Below are positions 51,613 through 63,181 of a DNA stretch of 64,000 nucleotides, one piece after another. The notes under the pieces were generated by a model. It was not told the DNA's origin and ran no database searches. It saw only the letters and a program-made list of their open reading frames with translations. The stretch is from Acetofilamentum sp. (GTDB taxonomy: Bacteria; Bacteroidota; Bacteroidia; Bacteroidales; DYOH01). How positions within the stretch are numbered: position 1 is the first letter of the stretch; each line of letters opens with the position of its first letter. Made by a program: the position numbers and the translations under genes. The DNA lies in assembly GCA_020720625.1 (NCBI GenBank), contig DYOH01000003.1:29893-93892 (forward strand), given 5' to 3'.

Positions 51613-52187
51613 TGGAGAATTATAGATGTCCATGGGCACAAAATAATGAGTGGAATCGGCATTACCACGATACCGAGTGGGGCGTGCCTTTGCACGATGA
51701 TAAAAACTTATTTGAATTTTTAGTGCTCGATACATTTCAGGCAGGCCTGAGTTGGCTTACTATTTTAAAGAAAAGAGAAAATTTTAGATTGGCATTTGCT
51801 GATTTTGATGCTCATAGAATAGCAGTTTTTTCGGAAGATGATGTTTTTCGATTGATGCAAAACGATGGAATTATTAGAAATCAACTCAAAATTAAAGCTA
51901 CCATTACCAATGCCAAAGCATTTTTAGAAGTGCAAAAAAAATATGGCAGTTTCGATGCCTATATCTGGCAATTTACAGATAATAAGGTAATCATTAACCA
52001 CTGGAAAGAACAAAGCCAAGTGCCCGCAAGCAGCAAAGAGTCGGATGCCATGAGCAAATCCATGAAAAAGCATGGGTTTAAGTTTGTGGGAACTACCATT
52101 TGTTATGCCTTTATGCAGGCTGCCGGAATGATAAACGACCATGTATCGGACTGTTTTAGATTTAACGAAATAATACGAAAACAATAA
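51612..52187 (+). CDS. tag: DNA-3-methyladenine glycosylase I
   Basis: RCPWAQNNEWNRHYHDTEWGVPLHDDKNLFEFLVLDTFQAGLSWLTILKKRE. Confidence 0.95.
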   Translation: MENYRCPWAQNNEWNRHYHDTEWGVPLHDDKNLFEFLVLDTFQAGLSWLTILKKRENFRLAFADFDAHRIAVFSEDDVFRLMQNDGIIRNQLKIKATITNAKAFLEVQKKYGSFDAYIWQFTDNKVIINHWKEQSQVPASSKESDAMSKSMKKHGFKFVGTTICYAFMQAAGMINDHVSDCFRFNEIIRKQ

Positions 52188-52199
52188 AAAAATAAGATA

Positions 52200-53564
52200 A
52201 TGCAGAAACCATCTATCCCCAAAGGTACCAGAGATTTTACTCCGGCAGAGGCTATTAAACGAAATTATATTTTTGATACTGTAAAATCTGTATTCTTAAA
52301 ATATGGATACGAGCCAATAGAAACTCCTGCCATGGAAAATCTTTCAACACTGTTAGGAAAATACGGCGAAGAAGGCGACAAATTGCTCTTTAAAGTACTT
52401 AATTCCGGCGATTTTTTGTCGAAAGTGAACGATGATTTATACAATCAGAAAGATGCCCAAAAAATAACTCCCGAGATTAGCGAAAAGGGCTTAAGATATG
52501 ATTTAACTGTGCCTTTTGCTCGTTTTGTGGTACAGAATTTTAACGAAATTAACTTTCCCTTTAAACGATACCAAATACAACCTGTTTGGCGTGCCGACAG
52601 ACCACAGAAAGGCAGATACCGAGAGTTTTTCCAATGCGATGTAGATGTGGTTGGCTCCGACTCTTTACTAAACGAAGTGGAACTTATACAAATTATCGAT
52701 GATGTTTTCCAATGCCTTGGAATTAATACTGTAATAAAGCTGAATAATAGAAAAATTTTGGCAGGCATTGCTGAGTTTATTGGTCAGAAAGCCAAACTTA
52801 CCGATATTACTGTGGCCATTGATAAACTTGACAAAATTGGATTGGATGAGGTGAATAAAGAACTTGCCGAAAAAGGGTTATCGCCCATTGAAATAAATGC
52901 ATTACAACCAATATTATTCCTGCAGGGAAATAATACTGAAAAATTGACAGCCTTACGAACTATTTTGCATTCGTCGGAAATTGCTTTAAAAGGGATTAGC
53001 GAAATAGCGTTCATTTTGGATTATTTAATCGACCTTCAACTTAAGTCAAACATCGAGCTGGATTTAACCTTGGCAAGAGGCCTGAATTATTATACAGGAG
53101 CCATTATTGAAGTAAAGGCTCTCGATGTGCAAATTGGCAGTATTTGCGGCGGTGGCAGATACGATGATCTTACCGGAATTTTTGGAAAGAAAGACCTTAG
53201 CGGAGTGGGCGTTTCTTTTGGAGCCGATAGAATATACGATGTATTAAATCAAATGGATATATATCCGAAAGAGGCCACTCAGACAACCCAAGCGTTAATT
53301 GTGAATTTTGGTGCCGCAGAATTAAAATTTGCCATGAAAATTGCACAAAAATTGCGTGTTGCCGGTATTAAAACCGAATTATATCCAGATGAGGCCAAAA
53401 TGAAAAAGCAAATGGGATATGCCGATAAGAAGAATATTCCTTTTGTAATTCTAATTGGCGAAAACGAACGTAAAGAGAACAAAATCAGCGTTAAAAATAT
53501 GAAATCGGGCGAACAGTTGGATATGAAAGCTGAAGATTTTATTAAACAAATGATAAACAAGTAA
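52200..53564 (+). CDS. hisS: Histidine--tRNA ligase
   Basis: [66 protein letters not shown]. Confidence 0.97.
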   Translation: MQKPSIPKGTRDFTPAEAIKRNYIFDTVKSVFLKYGYEPIETPAMENLSTLLGKYGEEGDKLLFKVLNSGDFLSKVNDDLYNQKDAQKITPEISEKGLRYDLTVPFARFVVQNFNEINFPFKRYQIQPVWRADRPQKGRYREFFQCDVDVVGSDSLLNEVELIQIIDDVFQCLGINTVIKLNNRKILAGIAEFIGQKAKLTDITVAIDKLDKIGLDEVNKELAEKGLSPIEINALQPILFLQGNNTEKLTALRTILHSSEIALKGISEIAFILDYLIDLQLKSNIELDLTLARGLNYYTGAIIEVKALDVQIGSICGGGRYDDLTGIFGKKDLSGVGVSFGADRIYDVLNQMDIYPKEATQTTQALIVNFGAAELKFAMKIAQKLRVAGIKTELYPDEAKMKKQMGYADKKNIPFVILIGENERKENKISVKNMKSGEQLDMKAEDFIKQMINK

Positions 53565-53577
53565 TAAGTAATTAGTC

Positions 53578-55074
53578 ATGAGTAATTTGCATTATATTAG
53601 CCCATCTAAATTAAGTTTCGAAATAATAGAAGAAATTATTTTCGAAAATAAAAAATTGGCTTTATCCGAAGAATCAAAAACAGCGATTCAGATTTGCCGA
53701 AAATATCTCGAAAATAAAATTACATCGCAAACAGAGCCAATATATGGAATAACCACCGGATTTGGGGCTTTGCATAATGTAAGTATATCAAAAGACGAAC
53801 TTTCTCAATTACAGGAAAATTTGCTCAAATCGCATGCTTGTGGCACTGGTGCTCTTGTGGATAAGCAAATTGTAAAAATGATGCTTTTTTTAAAAGCACA
53901 CGCCTTGTCATTGGGTTATTCGGGCATACAACTAGAAACAGTAGAGAGAATTATCGATTTTTATAATCATGATATTATACCGCTTGTATACGAGCAAGGC
54001 TCATTGGGAGCATCCGGAGATTTGTCGCCATTGGCGCATTTATTTCTTCCGCTGCTTGGTATGGGCGAAGTAATGTATCAGAATAAAAAAATGTCGGGAG
54101 CTGATATTTTACATAAATTCGGATGGAATCCTATCAATTTAAAAGCCAAAGAAGGCTTAGCATTGCTCAACGGAACTCAGTTTATGAGTGCCCATGGAGT
54201 AGTGGCATTGCTTAAAGCTTTTAAACTTATAAAATTGGCCGATATAACAGGCTCCATGTCGCTCGAAGCTTATGATGGCAGAATTGAACCTTTCGACGAT
54301 GATTTGCATCAAATCAGACCTCATTTCGGGCAGATTCAAACGGCCATTAATGTGCGCAAAATACTGGAAGGAAGCGAAATTGGTGCTCAAGCAAAACAAC
54401 ATGTACAAGACCCATATTCATTTCGTTGTATTCCTCAGGTGCATGGAGCATCAAAAGATGCTTTAGATTATGTGGCCAAAGTAATTCTCACCGAAATAAA
54501 TTCGGTAACCGATAATCCAACAGTTTTTCCTACAGATGATAAAATTTTATCGGGCGGAAATTTTCATGGGCAACCATTGGCACTTGCCTTCGATTTTTTT
54601 GCCATCGCCATGGCCGAAATTGGCAGCATAGCCGAACGCCGAATATACAGGCTTATTTCAGGGGCACGCAGTTTGCCAGCTTTTTTAGTGGCTAAACCCG
54701 GACTTAATAGCGGATTTATGATTCCTCAATACACAGCTGCTTCTATTGTAAGTCAAAATAAACAACTTTGTACGCCAAGTTCTGTAGATTCAATTCCATC
54801 ATCAAACGAGCAGGAAGACCATGTAAGTATGGGCGCCAATGGGGCAACAAGAATACTTAGGGTAGTAGATAACGTGGAGAGAATTCTGGCCATAGAACTT
54901 TTTAACGCCGCTCAGGGAATAGAATTTCGCCGTCCGTTAAAAACTTCTCCATATTTGGAAGAGTTTTTAGCTGAATTTAGAAATTTAGTGCCTTTTGTGG
55001 TAGACGATAAGGTGATGTATAGTGAGATACACCAAAGTATTCGTTTTATTCAGGAATATGATTTTGTAAGCTAA
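53578..55074 (+). CDS. hutH: Histidine ammonia-lyase
   Basis: GSLGASGDLSPLAH (MIO-forming ASG), LLKSHACGTG (Ser-His selectivity pair), QDPYSFRCIPQVHGA. Confidence 0.93.
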   Translation: MSNLHYISPSKLSFEIIEEIIFENKKLALSEESKTAIQICRKYLENKITSQTEPIYGITTGFGALHNVSISKDELSQLQENLLKSHACGTGALVDKQIVKMMLFLKAHALSLGYSGIQLETVERIIDFYNHDIIPLVYEQGSLGASGDLSPLAHLFLPLLGMGEVMYQNKKMSGADILHKFGWNPINLKAKEGLALLNGTQFMSAHGVVALLKAFKLIKLADITGSMSLEAYDGRIEPFDDDLHQIRPHFGQIQTAINVRKILEGSEIGAQAKQHVQDPYSFRCIPQVHGASKDALDYVAKVILTEINSVTDNPTVFPTDDKILSGGNFHGQPLALAFDFFAIAMAEIGSIAERRIYRLISGARSLPAFLVAKPGLNSGFMIPQYTAASIVSQNKQLCTPSSVDSIPSSNEQEDHVSMGANGATRILRVVDNVERILAIELFNAAQGIEFRRPLKTSPYLEEFLAEFRNLVPFVVDDKVMYSEIHQSIRFIQEYDFVS

Positions 55075-55161
55075 CTGCCAAAATTACATTCTATATGTCA
55101 ATTTCGGCATAAAACGATATATGGCATATTTTGTGATAAGCCTGTGAAAAAATGATTACCA

Positions 55162-55749
55162 ATGGCAATGATACAAGTAAATTCAAATAAGGAGTTAAAT
55201 ATTCAGTTATCAAGCAAGCAACGCAATTTTTTGCTCCTATATAAAAGTGGTTCCGAAAACAGCGAATGTGCGTTTGAATCCATAAGAAAAGCAACAGAAA
55301 ATAATTCAGCATTGGATATTTTTTATGCTGATGTAAACGTAGTTAAAGATATTCACACAGCTTATCAGATAAACTCCGTTCCAACACTGCTTGAATTTAA
55401 TCAGAGCGAGCTTAAAGGAATAGTAAAAGGCTGTCATGCAGAAAATTATTATAAAACCGTATTTGAGCAAAATGCATTTAAAGCCAGTGCCACTGATGGA
55501 AAGCCACAGAAAAATGTTACTGTGTATTCAACACCAACTTGTCCACATTGTACCACATTAAAAAATTATCTAACAAAGAATAATATCCCTTACCGGGATA
55601 TTGATGTATCAAAAGACTCAAAATCGGCCGAGGATATGGTGCGAAAAAGTGGTCAGCAGGGGGTGCCGCAGGCTGATATCAACGGACAGATTGTTGTAGG
55701 ATTTGATAAAATGAAAATTGATAAATTGCTGGATATTAGAGTTCAATAA
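55162..55749 (+). CDS. Thioredoxin-like domain (CxxC lost) fused to glutaredoxin
   Basis: N-terminal Trx-like fold LLLYKSGSENSECAFE...INSVPTLLEF; C-terminal VTVYSTPTCPHCTTLKNYL...GVPQADING. Confidence 0.85.
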   Translation: MAMIQVNSNKELNIQLSSKQRNFLLLYKSGSENSECAFESIRKATENNSALDIFYADVNVVKDIHTAYQINSVPTLLEFNQSELKGIVKGCHAENYYKTVFEQNAFKASATDGKPQKNVTVYSTPTCPHCTTLKNYLTKNNIPYRDIDVSKDSKSAEDMVRKSGQQGVPQADINGQIVVGFDKMKIDKLLDIRVQ

Positions 55750-55772
55750 CGTTAAATTTTAAATCAAAAGAT

Positions 55773-56060
55773 ATGAGAGAATTACAACCCGTTAATCAAA
55801 ATGTATTGATTGACATTACTGAAGAGAAAAAAGAAGTAAAAACAGCAAGTGGCATAATTTTGCCCGATTCAGCCAAAGAAAAAGACCCTAGCGGTAAGGT
55901 GGTTGCTATGAGTAATATTGAAAATGCCGAAGTACAAGTTGGAGATTTAGTTTTGTACAAAAAATTTTCCGGAACAGAAACCGAGTTCGAAGGAAAAAAA
56001 TATCTTCTTTTACCTTATGCTGATGTATTGGCAAAAATTGTAGAAACAGAATCTATATAA
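55773..56060 (+). CDS. GroES/Cpn10-like co-chaperonin, no adjacent groEL
   Basis: LQPVNQNVLIDITEEKKEVKTASGIILPDSAKEKDPSGKVVAMSN...VQVGDLVLYKKFSGTE. Confidence 0.88.
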   Translation: MRELQPVNQNVLIDITEEKKEVKTASGIILPDSAKEKDPSGKVVAMSNIENAEVQVGDLVLYKKFSGTETEFEGKKYLLLPYADVLAKIVETESI

Positions 56061-56189
56061 AACATTAGCATTAGCGCTATGTGGCCTTTCAATTTTATTG
56101 TAAGGCCACATTTTTTATTTAATTTTAATTTTGATTTAGATATTAGGTTTTTTTATTAACTTAGGCTCCGAAAATCTAAATGTAGGAAC

Positions 56190-58217
56190 GTGAAAAATAA
56201 TACTTCCCCAATTCAACAAAAATTAAATTGGCAATTTATTGGTCAATTATCCATTGTAGTAATATTCTTATTAATCTTGGCTTTTGGCGAATACAGTTTG
56301 GTAAAATTGCGAAATTTGAGCCAATTAACTTCATTAAATCAAGGAGTTAATATTCATTCTTATCAATTTCTAAACAAAGAAATTACCAAAGATGAGTTGA
56401 TAGCCTCAATAGACGATGTGTACGGGAAAAGCGGTAAAATGTATAAGCAATTGGTTGATTCACTTAAAAATGTTGTTAATCAAATAAATTATCTAAAATT
56501 GAAAAATGACTCTATCAAGGGCAATGTTCAATTTTTAACAAATAACTCTCTATCCTTATCCCATCAATTTCTTATAAATGTTTCTCGAAAATTAGAAAAT
56601 CCGGCCACAGCATCAAGCGTTAGTGTGTTAGAAAAGAAGGTAATAGCCGGTGCTTCAGCAAATAGTGTTTTTACAAATCAAATATGCAGATTGTTTGTGC
56701 AGTTAGAACAAAATCTGGAGAAAAAAGATTCGCTGTTGCAATTACTTGATTTTTTGGTTGAAAATAGTAAAATAGACTTCAAAAGACTTGCCGGAACCGA
56801 ATTCGCATCTTTGCCGGCTAACGCAATTAAAACCAATCAGAGCGTTAAACAGTTGGTTATAGAATATGTTGATAATAAAAAACAAGAAAAATTGCGCGTA
56901 GCCCAATTATTCTTACTGGAAAAGCAGATAAACACCAATATTAGCAGCTATGCCGGTTCCCGAATTAAATCTCTCATAATAACAATTATTACATTTGCTA
57001 TATTTGGTATCATTTTTATTTTCATTGTAGGTGGTTTCGTTATTGTATTTTCTTATCAGTTAAGAAGTTTGCTAGGGAAATATTTAGAGTCATCATTGCA
57101 TACTTATCAGAAATTGGGTCAAGGTATTTTTGATACTTCATCTCTTGAAAAGATAAAAAACAGGGAAGATGAATTAGGGCAATTGTCTTCTAGTTTGTTT
57201 AACGTAATAGAAAAATTAGGAAAAATAATAAATACCACCGGTGAAAACATCGCTGTATTTAAAACATCAGCCAAAAGCATAAGCGAATCATCTGTAAATC
57301 TATCGAAAAATACCTCTCAGGAAGCCATTTCAATGGAAGAAACATCTGCTTCGATTGAAGAAATGACTGCTAACTTAGAAGCTATGGCACATAATTCGGC
57401 ATTAATAAAATCGCAGATGAGCGAAACCAATGATAGAATAAATGTGATAGCTAAAGTAATAGACAAATTGGCACATACTTTAAGTCAGACCATCAAAAAA
57501 AGCCTTGTTATTGGGGATATTTCGCGTAAGGTAGATATTTTGGCCATTAATGCAGCCATAGAAGCCGCCAGAGCTGGCGACTCAGGTGCCGGATTCTCGG
57601 TAATTGCAGAAGAAATTAGAAAATTGGCCGATATGACGCAACAAAGTGCTGCCGAAATTCAAACCATGGCATCACAAGGCGAGAAAGATTCCCGAAATTC
57701 TATTTCCTTGGCAAATGCAATTGTTCCACAAATGAACAAGATGTACGAAGGTGTGGCAGAGTTGGCAAATTCTATAGAAGAAATTAAATCGGGAGCCGGA
57801 CAAATTAGTAGTTCTACATCCATATTAAATAATTCCACTCAAGAAAATGCCCAATTGGCCGAAGAGTTGGCTCAAACTGTAGAAGTGCTTAATTCGCAAA
57901 TTAAAGAACTGGAAATGGATACCCAGGTTTTTCAAAATCAGGAAAACGACACGCTGCAAAGTATGCTGTTTAATCAAATAGAAGATAATAATGTTGAAGA
58001 TAATAATGAAACTTATGAACAAAGCCCCGAAGAAAATACTAGAAACGAAATGAAGCTAGATTTTGATTATAACGATGTTGATGAAAATGATGGAGAAAAA
58101 ACGAAGGAAGAGGCAGCTGAAACAGAAAAACCGGAACAAAAAACAAAAACAAAGCCAAATCAAATTCATATTAATCTAAAGGATGATGTTAAAGACTCTG
58201 ATTTCGAGTCGTTTTAA
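56190..58217 (+). CDS. Methyl-accepting chemotaxis-type signal transducer
   Basis: Two TM segments, HAMP-like region, MCP tip [38 protein letters not shown] start; acidic C-terminal tail. Confidence 0.9.
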   Translation: MKNNTSPIQQKLNWQFIGQLSIVVIFLLILAFGEYSLVKLRNLSQLTSLNQGVNIHSYQFLNKEITKDELIASIDDVYGKSGKMYKQLVDSLKNVVNQINYLKLKNDSIKGNVQFLTNNSLSLSHQFLINVSRKLENPATASSVSVLEKKVIAGASANSVFTNQICRLFVQLEQNLEKKDSLLQLLDFLVENSKIDFKRLAGTEFASLPANAIKTNQSVKQLVIEYVDNKKQEKLRVAQLFLLEKQINTNISSYAGSRIKSLIITIITFAIFGIIFIFIVGGFVIVFSYQLRSLLGKYLESSLHTYQKLGQGIFDTSSLEKIKNREDELGQLSSSLFNVIEKLGKIINTTGENIAVFKTSAKSISESSVNLSKNTSQEAISMEETSASIEEMTANLEAMAHNSALIKSQMSETNDRINVIAKVIDKLAHTLSQTIKKSLVIGDISRKVDILAINAAIEAARAGDSGAGFSVIAEEIRKLADMTQQSAAEIQTMASQGEKDSRNSISLANAIVPQMNKMYEGVAELANSIEEIKSGAGQISSSTSILNNSTQENAQLAEELAQTVEVLNSQIKELEMDTQVFQNQENDTLQSMLFNQIEDNNVEDNNETYEQSPEENTRNEMKLDFDYNDVDENDGEKTKEEAAETEKPEQKTKTKPNQIHINLKDDVKDSDFESF

Positions 58218-58220
58218 ATA

Positions 58221-58248
58221 AAAAAAACCGGCCTTAGCCGGTTTTTTT
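58221..58248. terminator. Bidirectional terminator between MCP gene and eno
   Basis: aaaaaaaccggc-ctta-gccggttttttt. Confidence 0.9.
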
Positions 58249-58259
58249 TATTAGTGGAC

Positions 58260-59576
<1,317 letters not shown>

Positions 59577-59669
59577 TCACGAAATTACATAATTTTTTAT
59601 GGATGATAAAATGATATGCAATATTTTATAAATCTATTAACTATTGATTTACAGTGCAATCGATTGCAT

Positions 59670-60089
59670 TTACTTAAAGCTTTCTAACGCCAGACGATAC
59701 GAATCTAGTCCGAAACCGCTTATAATACCTTTACAAACAGGCGATAAATAGCTTTGTTTGCGAAATTCTTCTCTCGAAAAGATGTTGGAGATATGCACTT
59801 CAATTACAGTGGCTTTTATCGATTTAATGGCATCGGCCAGGGCAATAGATGTGTGTGTGTAAGCTCCTGCATTTAATATTATTCCGTCTACATTAAAGCC
59901 AATTTTGTGTAGGTAATCTATTAGGTCGCCTTCTTGGTTGGATTGAAAATAGTCGAGCTCAAATTCGGTATAATCGTTCTGAAGCTGAATGTAATAATCA
60001 TCAAAACTAATATTCCCATAAATTTGGGGTTCTCTTTTTCCTATAAGATTTAGATTTGGGCCATTAATGATGGCTATTTGCTTTTTCAT
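59670..60089 (-). CDS. aroQ: 3-dehydroquinate dehydratase, type II
   Basis: IAIINGPNLNLIGKREPQIYG, ILNAGAYTHTSIALADAI, VIEVHISNIFSREEFR. Confidence 0.94.
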   Translation of the reverse strand: MKKQIAIINGPNLNLIGKREPQIYGNISFDDYYIQLQNDYTEFELDYFQSNQEGDLIDYLHKIGFNVDGIILNAGAYTHTSIALADAIKSIKATVIEVHISNIFSREEFRKQSYLSPVCKGIISGFGLDSYRLALESFK

Positions 60090-60132
60090 TGTAGTGCTCA
60101 TTTTGCACAAATATAGCATATTTTTAAAAGAA

Positions 60133-60155
60133 AAGCGCTGTTTTTGGCAGCGCTT
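60133..60155 (-). terminator. Terminator hairpin between hydA-like gene and aroQ
   Basis: aagcgctg-tttttgg-cagcgctt; on the minus strand followed by TTCTTTT. Confidence 0.6.
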
Positions 60156-60176
60156 CTCCATCATCTATCTTTTTTA

Positions 60177-61961
60177 TTAGTATCTGTTTCTTGGTCTGTA
60201 CTTGGTATGCAAGAGCTTGTGAGATAGTTCGCCCAGTGGTTTTCCCAGAAAATCGTTGTAAATCTGAATAATCTCTGGGTTCTCGTGCGATTTTCTCAGT
60301 TTTTTTCCTGCATCTTCTCTGTAAATGGCTTCCATCCGTTTTTTTCGAATTTCGTTATTTGTTGGAATGGGTTGTCCGCCGCCGCCGATACATCCACCGG
60401 GGCAAGCCATAATTTCAACGAATATATACGGACATTCGCCTGCAACAATCATGTCCATTATAACCTTTGCATTTTTTAGGCCATGTGTTACCGCAAATTT
60501 TGCTTCTACACCATTCAGAAAGCTCCATTCGGGCAAACAATTCTCAAACTTAATGCTCGTTTCTTTGATTGATTCTAATCCCCTTACCGGCAATATATTT
60601 AGATTTTTAAAGGGAACCTCCCTGCCCGTAACAATTTCGTAGGCTGTTCGCAATGCGGCTTCCATAACACCGCCTGTGGCTGCAAAAATATCGCCGGCTC
60701 CCGACGAAACTCCCATAAGGCTATCAAATTGGCCATCTTCCAGTTCTTTAAAATCAATTCCCGCAGATTTTATCATGTGGCCAAGTTCGCGTGTTGTAAG
60801 TCCTGCATCCACATCCTGAAAGCCGCTTGATTTCATTTCAACACGGTTAGCTTCGTATTTCTTTGCAGCACATGGCATTCCTGCAACAACATAGATATCT
60901 TTTGGATCTACCCCAATTTTGGCGGCATAATAAGTTTTGGCCATGGCTCCAAACATTTGTTGTGGCGATTTGCAGCTTGATAAATGTGCCAGTTTGTCGC
61001 TATACATGTGCTCAATGTATTTAACCCAGCCCGGAGAGCAAGAGGTTATCATTGGAAGTGCTACATTTTCTTTATCTACTAGGGCTTTTTTCAATCGCAT
61101 GAGCAATTCAGTACCTTCTTCCATTATGGTAAGGTCGGCGGTAAAATCGGTATCAAGTACCGAGTTGAAGCCCATTTTTTTAAGGGCGGCTACCATTTTT
61201 CCGGTAACGAGCGTGCCTGCAGGCATTCCTTGTGTTTCGCCTAACGCAACCCTTACAGAAGGTGCTGTGTTTATAACCACGTGTTTTTCAGGGTCTCCCA
61301 GGGCTTCCCAAACTTCGTCGTAATACCTTCTTTCAGTTAAAGCTCCTGTTGGGCAATGTATTACGCATTGTCCGCAATTAGTACACACTACTTCATTTAA
61401 TGGTAAATCCATAAATGTTTGAATTTCCATGTGTTCGCCTTTGTGGGCAACGGTAAGTGCATTTACGTGCTGAAGTTCCGAACATGTTCTAACGCATCTT
61501 TGGCACCTTACGCATTTGCTTGGGTCTTTTTCAATCGACCAAGATGATTTATCGATATGGTATTTATGATCTACCAGGCTTATATAAACATTATTATCTA
61601 CATTGTACTCAAATGCAAGATCCTGTAATTCGCAGTTGGTATTGCGGTAGCAGGTTGTACATTGGGTGTTGTGTTCCGAAACAAGCATTGAAACAATATC
61701 TTTTCGGGCGTTTCTAACTTTGGGCGAGAGTGTCGAAATGCGCATATTGTTTTCAACTGGTGTTGCGCAAGATGCTTCGAGTTTGTTTTTACCTTCTATT
61801 TCTACAACACAAACCCTGCAATTTCCTGCAATACATAAATCCTCGTGATGACAAAGCGTGGGAATATAAATTTTTGCATTTCGGGCTGCTTCCAGTATGG
61901 TTTGGCCTTTATCTGCCTTTACTTCCTGATTATCAATATATAAAATAATATTTTCTTTCAT
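60177..61961 (-). CDS. [FeFe] hydrogenase catalytic subunit (HydA/HndD-like)
   Basis: H-cluster motifs TSCSPGWVKYIE, MPCAAKKYE, EIMACPGGCIGGGGQP; N-terminal 2Fe-2S CHHEDLCIAGNCRVC and 4Fe-4S CVRCQRCVRTC / CTNCGQCVIHCP. Confidence 0.96.
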   Translation of the reverse strand: MKENIILYIDNQEVKADKGQTILEAARNAKIYIPTLCHHEDLCIAGNCRVCVVEIEGKNKLEASCATPVENNMRISTLSPKVRNARKDIVSMLVSEHNTQCTTCYRNTNCELQDLAFEYNVDNNVYISLVDHKYHIDKSSWSIEKDPSKCVRCQRCVRTCSELQHVNALTVAHKGEHMEIQTFMDLPLNEVVCTNCGQCVIHCPTGALTERRYYDEVWEALGDPEKHVVINTAPSVRVALGETQGMPAGTLVTGKMVAALKKMGFNSVLDTDFTADLTIMEEGTELLMRLKKALVDKENVALPMITSCSPGWVKYIEHMYSDKLAHLSSCKSPQQMFGAMAKTYYAAKIGVDPKDIYVVAGMPCAAKKYEANRVEMKSSGFQDVDAGLTTRELGHMIKSAGIDFKELEDGQFDSLMGVSSGAGDIFAATGGVMEAALRTAYEIVTGREVPFKNLNILPVRGLESIKETSIKFENCLPEWSFLNGVEAKFAVTHGLKNAKVIMDMIVAGECPYIFVEIMACPGGCIGGGGQPIPTNNEIRKKRMEAIYREDAGKKLRKSHENPEIIQIYNDFLGKPLGELSHKLLHTKYRPRNRY

Positions 61962-61979
61962 TTTTTTTTAGTCTAATGG

Positions 61980-63128
61980 TTAATAAATCATTTCTTCTCT
62001 GAAATTTTGCACAATAGAGGCAAATGAATTCCCTACCGATTGACCTAATCCGCACTTTGATGCAATTTTCATGGTATTGGTGAGTTTTATCAACTGGTCT
62101 AAATACTCAGGTGGACGGGTGCCATTTTTTACCGCCTTTAACCCTTTAAGCAATTGTTGAGTTCCGATTCGGCATGGTGTACATTGGCCGCAAGATTCTT
62201 CGGCAAAAAATTCCAAATAATTTATTAGTACTCTGTACATTGAGCGAGTACTATTAAACAACATAGTTGAGCCACCGGTTGTAGAACCCTGACCGATGAT
62301 GGCTTTTTCAAAATCTTTTCTTGGTACGCAGAATCCTGCAACTCCGCCAACTTGAACTGCTTTTGTATCGCCATCGCCGTATTCTTCAACAAAATCTGCT
62401 ACATTAAGACCAAGTTCAAGCTCGTGAACGCCTGGTTTTGATGTATCACCTGATACAGAAAATAGTTTGCTTCCGCGTTGGTCGCTTGTTCCTAATTTTT
62501 GATATTCTTCGGCGCCCATATTACAAACCATCATTGCAGATACCAAAGTTTCAACATTGTTTACAATGGTTGGTTTGCCAAATAATCCGGCTTGGGTAGG
62601 GTAGGGAGGTTTGTTTCGGGGTTCGCCTCTTTGTCCTTCTATAGATTCTATTAAGGCAGTTTCTTCACCACAAACATAAGCGCCACTGCCTAAGAAAATT
62701 TCTACCTGAAAATCGAAATTCAGTTCTTTACAAATCTTATGGAAAAGTTCGATTTCTTTGTTTAGTTCGGCTACCATAAATTTATACTCGCCACGCAAAT
62801 ATAAAATACCTTTGCTCGCACCGGTTACGTATGCTCCAACGCCCATGCCTATAAATACTTTTCGGGGTACTTTGGTCAGAATTTCGCGGTCTTTAAATGT
62901 TCCTGGCTCGCCTTCGTCGGCGTTGCATATAAAGTATTTTTGGTCGCTTTCGGTAAGATTTGCTGCTTTCCATTTTAATCCGGTAGGAAATCCTGCGCCG
63001 CCTCGGCCTCTTAATCCAGATTGTATAAGCTCTTGGATGATTTCGAGTTTTTCTCTTTTCATTATTTTTTTAAAAACTGCATAAGGTTCGCAGGTATATT
63101 CTGAGAAAATTATATCTACTTTTTTCAT
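61980..63128 (-). CDS. NuoF-like flavoprotein subunit of [FeFe] hydrogenase (HydB-like, minimal form)
   Basis: SGLRGRGGAGFPTGLKWKAA, CNADEGEPGTFKDREI, GAYVCGEETALIESIEG, SCGQCTPCRIG. Confidence 0.93.
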   Translation of the reverse strand: MKKVDIIFSEYTCEPYAVFKKIMKREKLEIIQELIQSGLRGRGGAGFPTGLKWKAANLTESDQKYFICNADEGEPGTFKDREILTKVPRKVFIGMGVGAYVTGASKGILYLRGEYKFMVAELNKEIELFHKICKELNFDFQVEIFLGSGAYVCGEETALIESIEGQRGEPRNKPPYPTQAGLFGKPTIVNNVETLVSAMMVCNMGAEEYQKLGTSDQRGSKLFSVSGDTSKPGVHELELGLNVADFVEEYGDGDTKAVQVGGVAGFCVPRKDFEKAIIGQGSTTGGSTMLFNSTRSMYRVLINYLEFFAEESCGQCTPCRIGTQQLLKGLKAVKNGTRPPEYLDQLIKLTNTMKIASKCGLGQSVGNSFASIVQNFREEMIY

Positions 63129-63181
63129 TTTTATTTCGTTTAATTTTTCTTGCTCAATTTAAAAATATCAAAATTAATGCA

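Noticed and set aside
60285-61948. Plus-strand ORFs inside the [FeFe] hydrogenase gene
   Set aside because: Antisense to a fully conserved hydrogenase frame.
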